Assembly (NCBI GenBank): GCA_964057225.1
Contig: OZ059896.1
Coordinates: 2,170,001 to 2,234,000, forward strand
From: Auanema rhodensis
Lineage: Eukaryota; Nematoda; Chromadorea; Rhabditida; Rhabditidae
Direction of reading: 5' to 3'
Length of the DNA: 64,000 nt
Below the pieces are notes generated by a model. It saw only the letters and a list, made by a program, of their open reading frames with translations. It was not told the DNA's origin and ran no database searches. A program made the translations under genes and the position numbers. Within the stretch, counting starts at the first letter, position 1. The number at the start of each line of letters is the position of its first letter. Shown here piece by piece: positions 37,908-52,298 of the stretch.

Positions 37908-40900
37908 ATATCAACTGATATAAGTTCACACTTATATCCTCGATTTTCACCCTGAAGAATTAATTTTTTTGTTGAATAACAATGTCCATCGTCTTTGTCT
38001 TGAAAAACGGAATCTAAAAACATCTACTTTTTGTGAAATTATTTTGAAATTTTTCGGGAAAATTTTTGTCAAAATGTTTTTGGAAGCAATGTTGAGTGTA
38101 CATGGAAACTCAACATACACTAATGCATCATTTTTCAAACGATCATAACTAATTTTTGTATTGAGTGTTTCCCAATGTAGTATAGTGCATTCGATGCGGA
38201 TTTTTAAGCTGCGTCGATCTGTGTTATCAGATTTGCGCTAGCTTAAAAATGCACCGAGATATTAACTGATATAAGTTCACACTTATATCCTCGATTTTCA
38301 CCCTGAAGAATTAATTTTTTTGTTGAATGACAATGTCCATCGTCTTTGTCTTGAAAAAAGGAATCTAAAAACATCTACTTTTTGTAAATTTATTCTGAAA
38401 TTTTTCGGGAAAATGTTTGTCAAAATGTTTTTGGAAACAATGTTGAGTGTACATGGAAACTCAACATACACTAATGCATCATTTTTCAAACGATCATAAC
38501 TAATTTTTGTATTGAGCGTTTCTTAATGTAGTATAGTGCATTCAATGTGGATTTTTAAGCTGCGTCGATCTGTGTTATCAGATTTGCGCTAGCTTAAAAA
38601 TGCACCGAGATATCAACTGATATAAGTTCACACTTATATCCTCGATTTTCACCCTGAAGAATTAATTTTTTTGTTGAATAACAATGTCCATCGTCTTTGT
38701 CTTGAAAAAAGGAATCTAAAAACATCTACTTTTTGTGAAATTATTTTGAAATTTTTCGGGAAAATTTTTGTCAAAATGTTTTTGGAAGCAATGTTGAGTG
38801 TACATGGAAACTCAACATACACTAATGCATCATTTTTCAAACGATCATAACTAATTTTTGTATTGAGTGTTTCCCAATGTAGTATAGTGCAGTCGATGCG
38901 GATTTTTAAGCTGCGTCGATCTGTGTTATCAGATTTGCGCTAGCTTAAAAATGCACCGAGATATTAACTGATATAAGTTCACACTTATATCCTCGATTTT
39001 CACCCTGAAGAATTAATTTTTTTGTTGAATGACAATGTCCATCGTCTTTGTCTTGAAAAAAGGAATCTAAAAACATCTACTTTTTGTAAATTTATTCTGA
39101 AATTTTTCGGGAAAATGTTTGTCAAAATGTTTTTGGAAACAATGTTGAGTGTACATGGAAACTCAACATACACTAATGCATCATTTTTCAAACGATCATA
39201 ACTAATTTTTGTATTGAGCGTTTCTTAATGTAGTATAGTGCATTCAATGTGGATTTTTAAGCTGCGTCGATCTGTGTTATCAGATTTGCGCTAGCTTAAA
39301 AATGCACCGAGATATCAACTGATATAAGTTCACACTTATATCCTCGATTTTCACCCTGAAGAATTAATTTTTTTGTTGAATAACAATGTCCATCGTCTTT
39401 GTCTTGAAAAAAGGAATCTAAAAACATCTACTTTTTGTGAAATTATTTTGAAATTTTTCGGGAAAATTTTTGTCAAAATGTTTTTGGAAGCAATGTTGAG
39501 TGTACATGGAAACTCAACATACACTAATGCATCATTTTTCAAACGATCATAACTAATTTTTGTATTGAGTGTTTCCCAATGTAGTATAGTGCATTCGATG
39601 CGGATTTTTAAGCTGCGTCGATCTGTGTTATCAGATTTGCGCTAGCTTAAAAATGCACCGAGATATTAACTGATATAAGTTCACACTTATATCCTCGATT
39701 TTCACCCTGAAGAATTAATTTTTTTGTTGAATGACAATGTCCATCGTCTTTGTCTTGGAAAAAGGAATCTAAAAACATCTACTTTTTGTAAATTTATTCT
39801 GAAATTTTTCGGGAAAATGTTTGTCAAAATGTTTTTGGAAACAATGTTGAGTGTACATGGAAACTCAACATACACTAATGCATCATTTTTCAAACGATCA
39901 TAACTAATTTTTGTATTGAGCGTTTCTTAATGTAGTATAGTGCATTCAATGTGGATTTTTAAGCTGCGTCGATCTGTGTTATCAGATTTGCGCTAGCTTA
40001 AAAATGCACCGAGATATCAACTGATATAAGTTCACACTTATATCCTCGATTTTCACCCTGAAGAATTAATTTTTTTGTTGAATAACAATGTCCATCGTTT
40101 TTGTCTTGAAAAAAGGAATCTAAAAACATCTACTTTTTGTGAAATTATTTTGAAATTTTTCGGGAAAATTTTTGTCAAAATGTTTTTGGAAGCAATGTTG
40201 AGTGTACATGGAAACTCAACATACACTAATGCATCATTTTTCAAACGATCATAACTAATTTTTGTATTGAGTGTTTCCCAATGTAGTATAGTGCATTCGA
40301 TGCGGATTTTTAAGCTGCGTCGATCTGTGTTATCAGATTTGCGCTAGCTTAAAAATGCACCGAGATATTAACTGATATAAGTTCACACTTATATCCTCGA
40401 TTTTCACCCTGAAGAATTAATTTTTTTGTTGAATGACAATGTCCATCGTCTTTGTCTTGAAAAAAGGAATCTAAAAACATCTACTTTTTGTAAATTTATT
40501 CTGAAATTTTTCGGGAAAATGTTTGTCAAAATGTTTTTGGAAACAATGTTGAGTGTACATGGAAACTCAACATACACTAATGCATCATTTTTCAAACGAT
40601 CATAACTAATTTTTGTATTGAGCGTTTCTTAATGTAGTATAGTGCATTCAATGTGGATTTTTAAGCTGCGTCGATCTGTGTTATCAGATTTGCGCTAGCT
40701 TAAAAATGCACCGAGATATCAACTGATATAAGTTCACACTTATATCCTCGATTTTCACCCTGAAGAATTAATTTTTTTGTTGAATAACAATGTCCATCGT
40801 CTTTGTCTTGAAAAAAGGAATCTAAAAACATCTACTTTTTGTGAAATTATTTTGAAATTTTTCGGGAAAATTTTTGTCAAAATGTTTTTGGAAGCAATGT

Positions 40901-41417
40901 TGAGTGTACATGGAAACTCAACATACACTAATGCATCATTTTTCAAACGATCATAACTAATTTTTGTATTGAGTGTTTCCCAATGTAGTATAGTGCATTC
41001 GATGCGGATTTTTAAGCTGCGTCGATCTGTGTTATCAGATTTGCGCTAGCTTAAAAATGCACCGAGATATTAACTGATATAAGTTCACACTTATATCCTC
41101 GATTTTCACCCTGAAGAATTAATTTTTTTGTTGAATGACAATGTCCATCGTCTTTGTCTTGAAAAAAGGAATCTAAAAACATCTACTTTTTGTAAATTTA
41201 TTCTGAAATTTTTCGGGAAAATGTTTGTCAAAATGTTTTTGGAAACAATGTTGAGTGTACATGGAAACTCAACATACACTAATGCATCATTTTTCAAACG
41301 ATCATAACTAATTTTTGTATTGAGCGTTTCTTAATGTAGTATAGTGCATTCGATGCGGATTTTTAAGCTGCGTCGATCTGTGTTATCAGATTTGCGCTAG
41401 CTTAAAAATGAACCGAG
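37908..41417. repeat. Five tandem G-V dimers (702 bp each), monomers 109-118
   Basis: G and V copies alternate strictly. Each V copy opens with ATATTAAC instead of ATATCAAC and carries GGAAACAATG. The first four V tails read CATTCAATGTGG, while the last reads CATTCGATGCGG. Private single changes mark individual copies: GAAAAACGG near 38,004, GCAGTCGATG near 38,889, CTTGGAAAAAGG near 39,755 and ATCGTTTTTG near 40,095. This is the shortest and most regular higher-order period in the window, which suggests recent local amplification. Confidence 0.9.
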
Positions 41418-43874
41418 ATATCAACTGATATAGGTTCACACTTATATCCTCGATTTTCACCGTGAAGAATTAATTTTTTTGTTGAATGACAATGTCCATC
41501 GTCTTTGTCTTGAAAAAAGAAATCTAAAAACATCTACTTTTTGTAAATTTATTCTGAAATTTTTCGGGAAAATGTTTGTCAAAATGTTTTTGGAAGCAAT
41601 GTTGAGTGTACATGGAAACTCAACATACACTAATGCATCATTTTTCAAACAATCATAACTAATTTCTGTATTGAGCGTTTCTTAATGTAGTATAGTACAT
41701 TCGATGCGGATTTTTAAGCTGCGTCGATCTGTGTTATCAGATTTGCGCTAGCTTAAAAATGAACCGAGATATCAACTGATATAGGTTCACACTTATATCC
41801 TCGATTTTCACCTTGAAGATTTGATTTTTTCGTTGAATAACATTGTCCATCGTCTTTGTCTTGAAAAAAGGAATCTAAAAACATCTACTTTTTGTGAAAT
41901 TATTTTGAAATTTTTCGGGAAAATTTTTGTCAAAATGTTTTTGGAAGCAATGTTGAGTGTACATGGAAACTCAACATACACTAATGCATCATTTTTCAAA
42001 CGATCATAACTAATTTTTGTATTGAGTGTTTCCCAATGTAGTATAGTGCATTCGATGTGGATTTTTAAGCTGCGTCGATCTGTGTTATCAGATTTGCGCT
42101 AGCTTAAAAATGCACCGAGATATCAACTGATATAAGTTCACACTTATATCCTCGATTTTCACCGTGAAGAATTAATTTTTTTGTTGAATGACAATGTCCA
42201 TCGTCTTTGTCTTGAAAAAAGGAATCTAAAAACATCTACTTTTTGTGAATTTATTCTGAAATTTTTCGGGAAAATGTTTGTCAAAATGTTTTTGGAAGCA
42301 ATGTTGAGTGTACATGGAAACTCAACATACACTAATGCATCATTTTTCAAACAATCATAACTAATTTTTGTATTGAGCGTTTCTTAATGTAGTATAGTAC
42401 ATTCGATGCGGATTGTTAAGCTGCGTCGATCTGTGTTATCAGATTTGCGCTAGCTTAAAAATGAACCGAGATATCAACTGATATAGGTTCACACTTATAT
42501 CCTCGATTTTCACCGTGAAGATTTGATTTTTTCGTTGAATAACATTGTCCATCGTCTTTGTCTTGAAAAAAGGAATCTAAAAACATCTACTTTTTGTGAA
42601 ATTATTTTGAAATTTTTCGGGAAAATTTTTGTCAAAATGTTTTTGGAAGCAATGTTGAGTGTACATGGAAACTCAACATACACTAATGCATCATTTTTCA
42701 AACGATCATAACTAATTTTTGTATTGAGTGTTTCCCAATGTAGTATAGTGCATTCGATGTGGATTTTTAAGCTGCGTCGATCTGTGTTATCAGATTTGCG
42801 CTAGCTTAAAAATGCACCGAGATATCAACTGATATAAGTTCACACTTATATCCTCGATTTTCACCCTGAAGAATTAATTTTTTTGTTGAATAACAATGTC
42901 CATCGTCTTTGTCTTGAAAAAAGGAATCTAAAAACATCTACTTTTTGTAAATTTATTCTGAAATTTTTCGGGAAAATGTTTGTCAAAATGTTTTTGGAAG
43001 CAATGTTGAGTGTACATGGAAACTCAACATACACTAATGCATCATTTTTCAAACAATCATAACTAATTTTTGTATTGAGCGTTTCTTAATGTAGTATAGT
43101 ACATTCGATGCGGATTTTTAAGCTGCGTCGATCTGTGTTATCAGATTTGCGCTAGCTTAAAAATGAACCGAGATATCAACTGATATAGGTTCACACTTAT
43201 ATCCTCGATTTTCACCGTGAAGATTTAATTTTTTCGTTGAATAACATTGTCCATCGTCTTTGTCTTGAAAAAAGGAATCTAAAAACATCTACTTTTTGTG
43301 AAATTATTTTGAAATTTTTCGGGAAAATTTTTGTCAAAATGTTTTTGGAAGCATTGTTGAGTGTACATGGAAACTCAACATACACTAATGCATCATTTTT
43401 CAAACGATCATAACTAACTTTTGTATTGAGTGTTTCCCAATGTAGTATAGTGCATTCGATGTGGATTTTTAAGCTGCGTCGATCTGTGTTATCAGATTTG
43501 CGCTAGCTTAAAAATGCACCGAGATATCAACTGATATAAGTTCACACTTATATCCTCGATTTTCACCCTGAAGAATTAATTTTTTTGTTGAATAACAATG
43601 TCCATCGTCTTTGTCTTGAAAAAAGGAATCTAAAAACATCTACTTTTTGTGAAATTATTTTGAAATTTTTCGGGAAAATTTTTGTCAAAATGTTTTTGGA
43701 AGCAATATTGAGTGTACATGGAAACTCAACATACACTAATGCATCATTTTTCAAACGATCATAACTAATTTTTGTATTGAGTGTTTCCCAATGTAGTATA
43801 GTGCATTCGATGTGGATTTTTAAGCTGCGTCGATCTGTGTTATCAGATTTGCGCTAGCTTAAAAATGCACCGAG
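41418..43874. repeat. Monomers 119-125 (T, M', T, M', T, M', G)
   Basis: T and M' alternate, with a G copy at the end. Monomers 120 and 122 carry GATTTGATT in place of GATTTAATT. That change opens a TTG-started frame on the plus strand (from 41,821 and from 42,523). It recurs at 44,278 and 46,735, which tags related copies. Monomer 121 has GTGAATTTATTCTG and a private GGATTGTTAAG (G at 42,415) inside the otherwise invariant palindrome. Confidence 0.8.
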
Positions 43875-45980
43875 ATATCAACTGATATAAGTTCACACTT
43901 ATATCCTCGATTTTCACCGTGAAGAATTAATTTTTTTGTTGAATAACAATGTCCATCGTCTTTGTCTTGAAAAAAGGAATCTAAAAACATCTACTTTTTG
44001 TAAATTTATTCTGAAATTTTTCGGGAAAATGTTTGTCAAAATGTTTTTGGAAGCAATGTTGAGTGTACATGGAAACTCAACATACACTAATGCATCATTT
44101 TTCAAACAATCATAACTAATTTTTGTATTGAGCGTTTCTTAATGTAGTATAGTACATTCGATGCGGATTTTTAAGCTGCGTCGATCTGTGTTATCAGATT
44201 TGCGCTAGCTTAAAAATGAACCGAGATATCAACTGATATAGGTTCACACTTATATCCTCGATTTTCACCGTGAAGATTTGATTTTTTCGTTGAATAACAT
44301 TGTCCATCGTCTTTGTCTTGAAAAAAGGAATCTAAAAACATCTACTTTTTGTGAAAATATTTTGAAATTTTTCGGGAAAATTTTTGTCAAAATGTTTTTG
44401 GAAGCATTGTTGAGTGTACATGGAAACTCAACATACACTAATGCATCATTTTTCAAACGATCATAACTAATTTTTGTATTGAGCGTTTCTTAATGTAGTA
44501 TAGTGCATTCGATGCGGATTTTTAAGCTGCGTCGATCTGTGTTATCAGATTTGCGCTAGCTTAAAAATGAACCGAGATATCAACTGATATAGGTTCACAC
44601 TTATATCCTCGATTTTCACCGTGAAGAATTAATTTTTTTGTTGAATGACAATGTCCATCGTCTTTGTCTTGAAAAAAGGAATCTAAAAACATCTACTTTT
44701 TGTAAATTTATTCTGAAATTTTTCGGGAAAATGTTTGTCAAAATGTTTTTGGAAGCAATGTTGAGTGTACATGGAAACTCAACATACACTAATGCATCAT
44801 TTTTCAAACAATCATAACTAATTTTTGTATTGAGCGTTTCTTAATGTAGTATAGTACATTCGATGCGGATTTTTAAGCTGCGTCGATCTGTGTTATCAGA
44901 TTTGCGCTAGCTTAAAAATGAACCGAGATATCAACTGATATAGGTTCACACTTATATCCTCGATTTTCTCCGTGAAGATTTAATTTTTTCGTTGAATAAC
45001 ATTGTCCATCGTCTTTGTCTTGAAAAAAGAAATCTAAAAACATCTACTTTTTGTGAAATTATTTTGAAATTTTTCGGGAAAATTTTTGTCAAAATGTTTT
45101 TGGAAGCATTGTTGAGTGTACATGGAAACTCAACATACACTAATGCATCATTTTTCAAACGATCATAACTAATTTTTGTATTGAGCGTTTCTTAATGTAG
45201 TATAGTGCATTCGATGCGGATTTTTAAGCTGCGTCGATCTGTGTTATCAGATTTGCGCTAGCTTAAAAATGAACCGAGATATCAACTGATATAGGTTCAC
45301 ACTTATATCCTCGATTTTCACCGTGAAGAATTAATTTTTTTGTTGAATGACAATGTCCATCGTCTTTGTCTTGAAAAAAGGAATCTAAAAACATCTACTT
45401 TTTGTAAATTTATTCTGAAATTTTTCGGGAAAATGTTTGTCAAAATGTTTTTGGAAGCAATGTTGAGTGTACATGGAAACTCAACATACACTAATGCATC
45501 ATTTTTCAAACAATCATAACTAATTTTTGTATTGAGCGTTTCTTAATGTAGTATAGTACATTCGATGCGGATTTTTAAGCTGCGTCGATCTGTGTTATCA
45601 GATTTGCGCTAGCTTAAAAATGAACCGAGATATCAACTGATATAGGTTCACACTTATATCCTCGATTTTCACCGTGAAGATTTAATTTTTTCGTTGAATA
45701 ACATTGTCCATCGTCTTTGTCTTGAAAAAAGGAATCTAAAAACATCTACTTTTTGTGAAATTATTTTGAAATTTTTCGGGAAAATTTTTGTCAAAATGTT
45801 TTTGGAAGCATTGTTGAGTGTACATGGAAACTCAACATACACTAATGCATCATTTTTCAAACGATCATAACTAACTTTTGTATTGAGTGTTTCCCAATGT
45901 AGTATAGTGCATTCGATGTGGATTTTTAAGCTGCGTCGATCTGTGTTATCAGATTTGCGCTAGCTTAAAAATGCACCGAG
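43875..45980. repeat. T-M dimers, monomers 126-131
   Basis: T and M-type copies alternate three times. Monomer 127 has GATTTGATT and GAAAATATTTTG. Monomer 129 has TTTTCTCCGTGAAG, which removes the usual minus-strand stop and lengthens that frame to 44,952-45,158, and also GAAAAAAGAAATC, normally an H-family mark. The last M' has the TAACTTTTG and GTGTTTCCC tail. Confidence 0.8.
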
Positions 45981-47735
45981 ATATCAACTGATATAAGTTC
46001 ACACATATATCCTCGATTTTCACCCTGAAGAATTAATTTTTTTGTTGAATAACAATGTCCATCGTCTTTGTCTTGAAAAAAGGAATCTAAAAACATCTAC
46101 TTTTTGTGAAATTATTTTGAAATTTTTCGGGAAAATTTTTGTCAAAATGTTTTTGGAAGCAATGTTGAGTGTACATGGAAACTCAACATACACTAATGCA
46201 TCATTTTTCAAACGATCATAACTAATTTTTGTATTGAGTGTTTTCCAATGTAGTATAGTGCATTCGATGTGGATTTTTAAGCTGCGTCGATCTGTGTTAT
46301 CAGATTTGCGCTAGCTTAAAAATGCACCGAGATATCAACTGATATAAGTTCACACTTATATCCTCGATTTTCACCGTGAAGAATTAATTTTTTTGTTGAA
46401 TAACAATGTCCATCGTCTTTGTCTTGAAAAAAGGAATCTAAAAACATCTACTTTTTGTAAATTTATTCTGAAATTTTTCGGGAAAATGTTTGTCAAAATG
46501 TTTTTGGAAGCAATGTTGAGTGTACATGGAAACTCAACATACACTAATGCATCATTTTTCAAACAATCATAACTAATTTTTGTATTGAGCGTTTCTTAAT
46601 GTAGTATAGTACATTCGATGCGGATTTTTAAGCTGCGTCGATCTGTGTTATCAGATTTGCGCTAGCTTAAAAATGAACCGAGATATCAACTGATATAGGT
46701 TCACACTTATATCCTCGATTTTCACCGTGAAGATTTGATTTTTTCGTTGAATAACATTGTCCATCGTCTTTGTCTTGAAAAAAGGAATCTAAAAACATCT
46801 ACTTTTTGTGAAATTATTTTGAAATTTTTCGGGAAAATTTTTGTCAAAATGTTTTTGGAAGCAATGTTGAGTGTACATGGAAACTCAACATACACTAATG
46901 CATCATTTTTCAAACGATCATAACTAATTTTTGTATTGAGTGTTTCCCAATGTAGTATAGTGCATTCGATGTGGATTTTTAAGCTGCGTCGATCTGTGTT
47001 ATCAGATTTGCGCTAGCTTAAAAATGCACCGAGATATCAACTGATATAAGTTCACACTTATATCCTCGATTTTCACCCTGAAGAATTAATTTTTTTGTTG
47101 AATAACAATGTCCATCGTCTTTGTCTTGAAAAAAGGAATCTAAAAACATCTACTTTTTGTGAAATTATTTTGAAATTTTTCGGGAAAATTTTTGTCAAAA
47201 TGTTTTTGGAAGCAATGTTGAGTGTACATGGAAACTCAACATACACTAATGCATCATTTTTCAAACGATCATAACTAATTTTTGTATTGAGTGTTTCCCA
47301 ATGTAGTATAGTGCATTCGATGTGGATTTTTAAGCTGCGTCGATCTGTGTTATCAGATTTGCGCTAGCTTAAAAATGCACCGAGATATCAACTGATATAA
47401 GTTCACACTTATATCCTCGATTTTCACCCTGAAGAATTAATTTTTTTGTTGAATAACAATGTCCATCGTCTTTGTCTTGAAAAAAGGAATCTAAAAACAT
47501 CTACTTTTTGTGAAATTATTTTGAAATTTTTCGGGAAAATTTTTGTCAAAATGTTTTTGGAAGCAATGTTGAGTGTACATGGAAACTCAACATACACTAA
47601 TGCATCATTTTTCAAACGATCATAACTAATTTTTGTATTGAGTGTTTCCCAATGTAGTATAGTGCATTCGATGCGGATTTTTAAGCTGCGTCGATCTGTG
47701 TTATCAGATTTGCGCTAGCTTAAAAATGCACCGAG
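45981..47735. repeat. Monomers 132-136 (G, T, M', G, G)
   Basis: This is a short mixed stretch between two periodic blocks. Monomer 132 has a private CACACATATATCC near 46,003 and the tail GTGTTTTCCAATG. Monomer 134 carries the GATTTGATT tag also found at 41,821, 42,523 and 44,278. Confidence 0.75.
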
Positions 47736-50700
47736 ATATTAACTGATATAAGTTCACACTTATATCCTCGATTTTCACCCTGAAGAATTAATTTTTTTGT
47801 TGAATGACAATGTCCATCGTCTTTGTCTTGAAAAAAGGAATCTAAAAACATCTACTTTTTGTGAAATTATTTTGAAATTTTTCGGGAAAATTTTTGTCAA
47901 AATGTTTTTGGAAGCAATGTTGAGTGTACATGGAAACTCAACATACACTAATGCATCATTTTTCAAACGATCATAACTAATTTTTGTATTGAGTGTTTCC
48001 CAATGTAGTATAGTGCATTCGATGCGGATTTTTAAGCTGAGTCGATCTGTGTTATCAGATTTGCGCTAGCTTAAAAATGCACCGAGATATTAACTGATAT
48101 AAGTTCACACTTATATCCTCGATTTTCACCCTGAAGAATTAATTTTTTTGTTGAATGACAATGTCCATCGTCTTTGTCTTGAAAAAAGGAATCTAAAAAC
48201 ATCTACTTTTTGTAAATTTATTCTGAAATTTTTCGGGAAAATGTTTGTCAAAATGTTTTTGGAAACAATGTTGAGTGTACATGGAAACTCAACATACACT
48301 AATGCATCATTTTTCAAACAATCATAACTAATTTTTGTATTGAGCGTTTCTTAATGTAGTATAGTACATTCGATGCGGATTTTTAAGCTGCGTCGATCTG
48401 TGTTATCAGATTTGCGCTAGCTTAAAAATGAACCGAGATATCAACTGATATAGGTTCACACTTATATCCTCGATTTTCACCCTGAAGATTTAATTTTTTC
48501 GTTGAATAACATTGTCCATCGTCTTTGTCTTGAAAAAAGGAATCTAAAAACATCTACTTTTTGTGAAATTATTTTGAAATTTTTCGGGAAAATTTTTGTC
48601 AAAATGTTTTTGGAAGCATTGTTGAGTGTACATGGAAACTCAACATACACTAATGCATCATTTTTCAAACGATCATAACTAATTTTTGTATTGAGCGTTT
48701 CTTAATGTAGTATAGTGCATTCGATGCGGATTTTTAAGCTGCGTCGATCTGTGTTATCAGATTTGCGCTAGCTTAAAAATGAACCGAGATATCAACTGAT
48801 ATAGGTTCACACTTATATCCTCGATTTTCACCGTGAAGAATTAATTTTTTTGTTGAATGACAATGTCCATCGTCTTTGTCTTGAAAAAAGGAATCTAAAA
48901 ACATCTACTTTTTGTAAATTTATTCTGAAATTTTTTGGGAAAATGTTTGTCAAAATGTTTTTGGAAGCAATGTTGAGTGTACATGGAAACTCAACATACA
49001 CTAATGCATCATTTTTCAAACAATCATAACTAATTTTTGTATTGAGCGTTTCTTAATGTAGTATAGTACATTCGATGCGGATTTTTAAGCTGCGTCGATC
49101 TGTGTTATCAGATTTGCGCTAGCTTAAAAATGAACCGAGATATCAACTGATATAGGTTCACACTTATATCCTCGATTTTCACCGTGAAGATTTAATTTTT
49201 TCGTTGAATAACATTGTCCATCGTCTTTGTCTTGAAAAAAGGAATCTAAAAACATCTACTTTTTGTGAAATTATTTTGAAATTTTTCGGGAAAATTTTTG
49301 TCAAAATGTTTTTGGAAGCATTGTTGAGTGTACATGGAAACTCAACATACACTAATGCATCATTTTTCAAACGATCATAACTAACTTTTGTATTGAGTGT
49401 TTCCCAATGTAGTATAGTGCATTCGATGTGGATTTTTAAGCTGCGTCGATCTGTGTTATCAGATTTGCGCTAGCTTAAAAATGCACCGAGATATCAACTG
49501 ATATAAGTTCACACTTATATCCTCGATTTTCACCCTGAAGAATTAATTTTTTTGTTGAATAACAATGTCCATCGTCTTTGTCTTGAAAAAAGGAATCTAA
49601 AAACATCTACTTTTTGTGAAATTATTTTGAAATTTTTCGGGAAAATTTTTGTCAAAATGTTTTTGGAAGCAATGTTGAGTGTACATGGAAACTCAACATA
49701 CACTAATGCATCATTTTTCAAACGATCATAACTAATTTTTGTATTGAGTGTTTCCCAATGTAGTATAGTGCATTCGATGTTTATTTTTAAGCTGCGTCGA
49801 TCTGTGTTATCAGATTTGCGCTAGCTTAAAAATGCACCGAGATATCAACTGATATAAGTTCACACTTATATCCTCGATTTTCACCGTGAAGAATTAATTT
49901 TTTTGTTGAATAACAATGTCCATCGTCTTTGTCTTGAAAAAAGGAATCTAAAAACATCTACTTTTTGTAAATTTATTCTGAAATTTTTCGGGAAAATGTT
50001 TGTCAAAATGTTTTTGGAAGCAATGTTGAGTGTACATGGAAACTCAACATACACTAATGCATCATTTTTCAAACAATCATAACTAATTTTTGTATTGAGC
50101 GTTTCTTAATGTAGTATAGTACATTCGATGCGGATTTTTAAGCTGCGTCGATCTGTGTTATCAGATTTGCGCTAGCTTAAAAATGAACCGAGATATCAAC
50201 TGATATAGGTTCACACTTATATCCTCGATTTTCACCGTGAAGATTTAATTTTTTCGTTGAATAACATTGTCCATCGTCTTTGTCTTGAAAAAAGGAATCT
50301 AAAAACATCTACTTTTTGTGAAATTATTTTGAAATTTTTCGGGAAAATTTTTGTCAAAATGTTTTTGGAAGCATTGTTGAGTGTACATGGAAACTCAACA
50401 TACACTAATGCATCATTTTTCAAACGATCATAACTAATTTTTGTATTGAGTGTTTCCCAATGTAGTATAGTGCATTCGATGCGGATTTTTAAGCTGCGTC
50501 GATCTGTGTTATCAGATTTGCGCTAGCTTAAAAATGCACCGAGATATTAACTGATATAAGTTCACACTTATATCCTCGATTTTCACCCTGAAGAATTAAT
50601 TTTTTTGTTGAATGACAATGTCCATCGTCTTTGTCTTGAAAAAAGGAATCTAAAAACATCTACTTTTTGTGAAATTATTTTGAAATTTTTCGGGAAAATT

Positions 50701-52298
50701 TTTGTCAAAATGTTTTTGGAAGCAATGTTGAGTGTACATGGAAACTCAACATACACTAATGCATCATTTTTCAAACGATCATAACTAATTTTTGTATTGA
50801 GTGTTTCCCAATGTAGTATAGTGCATTCGATGCGGATTTTTAAGCTGCGTCGATCTGTGTTATCAGATTTGCGCTAGCTTAAAAATGCACCGAGATATTA
50901 ACTGATATAAGTTCACACTTATATCCTCGATTTTCACCCTGAAGAATTAATTTTTTTGTTGAATGACAATGTCCATCGTCTTTGTCTTGAAAAAAGGAAT
51001 CTAAAAACATCTACTTTTTGTAAATTTATTCTGAAATTTTTCGGGAAAATGTTTGTCAAAATGTTTTTGGAAACAATGTTGAGTGTACATGGAAACTCAA
51101 CATACACTAATGCATCATTTTTCAAACAATCATAACTAATTTTTGTATTGAGCGTTTCTTAATGTAGTATAGTACATTCGATGCGGATTTTTAAGCTGCG
51201 TCGATCTGTGTTATCAGATTTGCGCTAGCTTAAAAATGAACCGAGATATCAACTGATATAGGTTCACACTTATATCCTCGATTTTCACCCTGAAGATTTA
51301 ATTTTTTCGTTGAATAACATTGTCCATCGTCTTTGTCTTGAAAAAAGGAATCTAAAAACATCTACTTTTTGTGAAATTATTTTGAAATTTTTCGGGAAAA
51401 TTTTTGTCAAAATGTTTTTGGAAGCATTGTTGAGTGTACATGGAAACTCAACATACACTAATGCATCATTTTTCAAACGATCATAACTAATTTTTGTATT
51501 GAGCGTTTCTTAATGTAGTATAGTGCATTCGATGCGGATTTTTAAGCTGCGTCGATCTGTGTTATCAGATTTGCGCTAGCTTAAAAATGAACCGAGATAT
51601 CAACTGATATAGGTTCACACTTATATCCTCGATTTTCACCGTGAAGAATTAATTTTTTTGTTGAATGACAATGTCCATCGTCTTTGTCTTGAAAAAAGGA
51701 ATCTAAAAACATCTACTTTTTGTAAATTTATTCTGAAATTTTTTGGGAAAATGTTTGTCAAAATGTTTTTGGAAGCAATGTTGAGTGTACATGGAAACTC
51801 AACATACACTAATGCATCATTTTTCAAACAATCATAACTAATTTTTGTATTGAGCGTTTCTTAATGTGGTATAGTACATTCGATGCGGATTTTTAAGCTG
51901 CGTCGATCTGTGTTATCAGATTTGCGCTAGCTTAAAAATGAACCGAGATATCAACTGATATAGGTTCACACTTATATCCTCGATTTTCACCGTGAAGATT
52001 TAATTTTTTCGTTGAATAACATTGTCCATCGTCTTTGTCTTGAAAAAAGGAATCTAAAAACATCTACTTTTTGTGAAATTATTTTGAAATTTTTCGGGAA
52101 AATTTTTGTCAAAATGTTTTTGGAAGCATTGTTGAGTGTACATGGAAACTCAACATACACTAATGCATCATTTTTCAAACGATCATAACTAACTTTTGTA
52201 TTGAGTGTTTCCCAATGTAGTATAGTGCATTCGATGTGGATTTTTAAGCTGCGTCGATCTGTGTTATCAGATTTGCGCTAGCTTAAAAATGCACCGAG
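47736..52298. repeat. 8-monomer higher-order repeat, one full copy and five monomers of the next
   Basis: The series K, V, M, T, M' at 47,736-49,490 returns at 50,544-52,298, shifted 2808 bp. Both T copies share the private TTTTTTGGGAAAATG (about 48,931 and 51,740) where all other copies read TTTTTCGGG. Between the two copies lie G, T and M' (49,491-50,543). Monomer 137 has GCTGAGTCG (A at 48,040), monomer 142 has GATGTTTATTTTTAAG near 49,778 and monomer 148 has ATGTGGTATAG near 51,865; none of these is in the partner copy. Confidence 0.87.

Noticed and set aside
41821-42009. Plus-strand 62-codon frames at 41,821, 42,523, 44,278 and 46,735
   Set aside because: They arise from one substitution (GATTTAATT to GATTTGATT) that creates a TTG. 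They overlap the minus-strand frame and exist only in the copies with that variant.
44952-45158. 68-codon variant frame
   Set aside because: One substitution (TTTTCACC to TTTTCTCC) removes the usual stop. Nothing else distinguishes this copy as coding.
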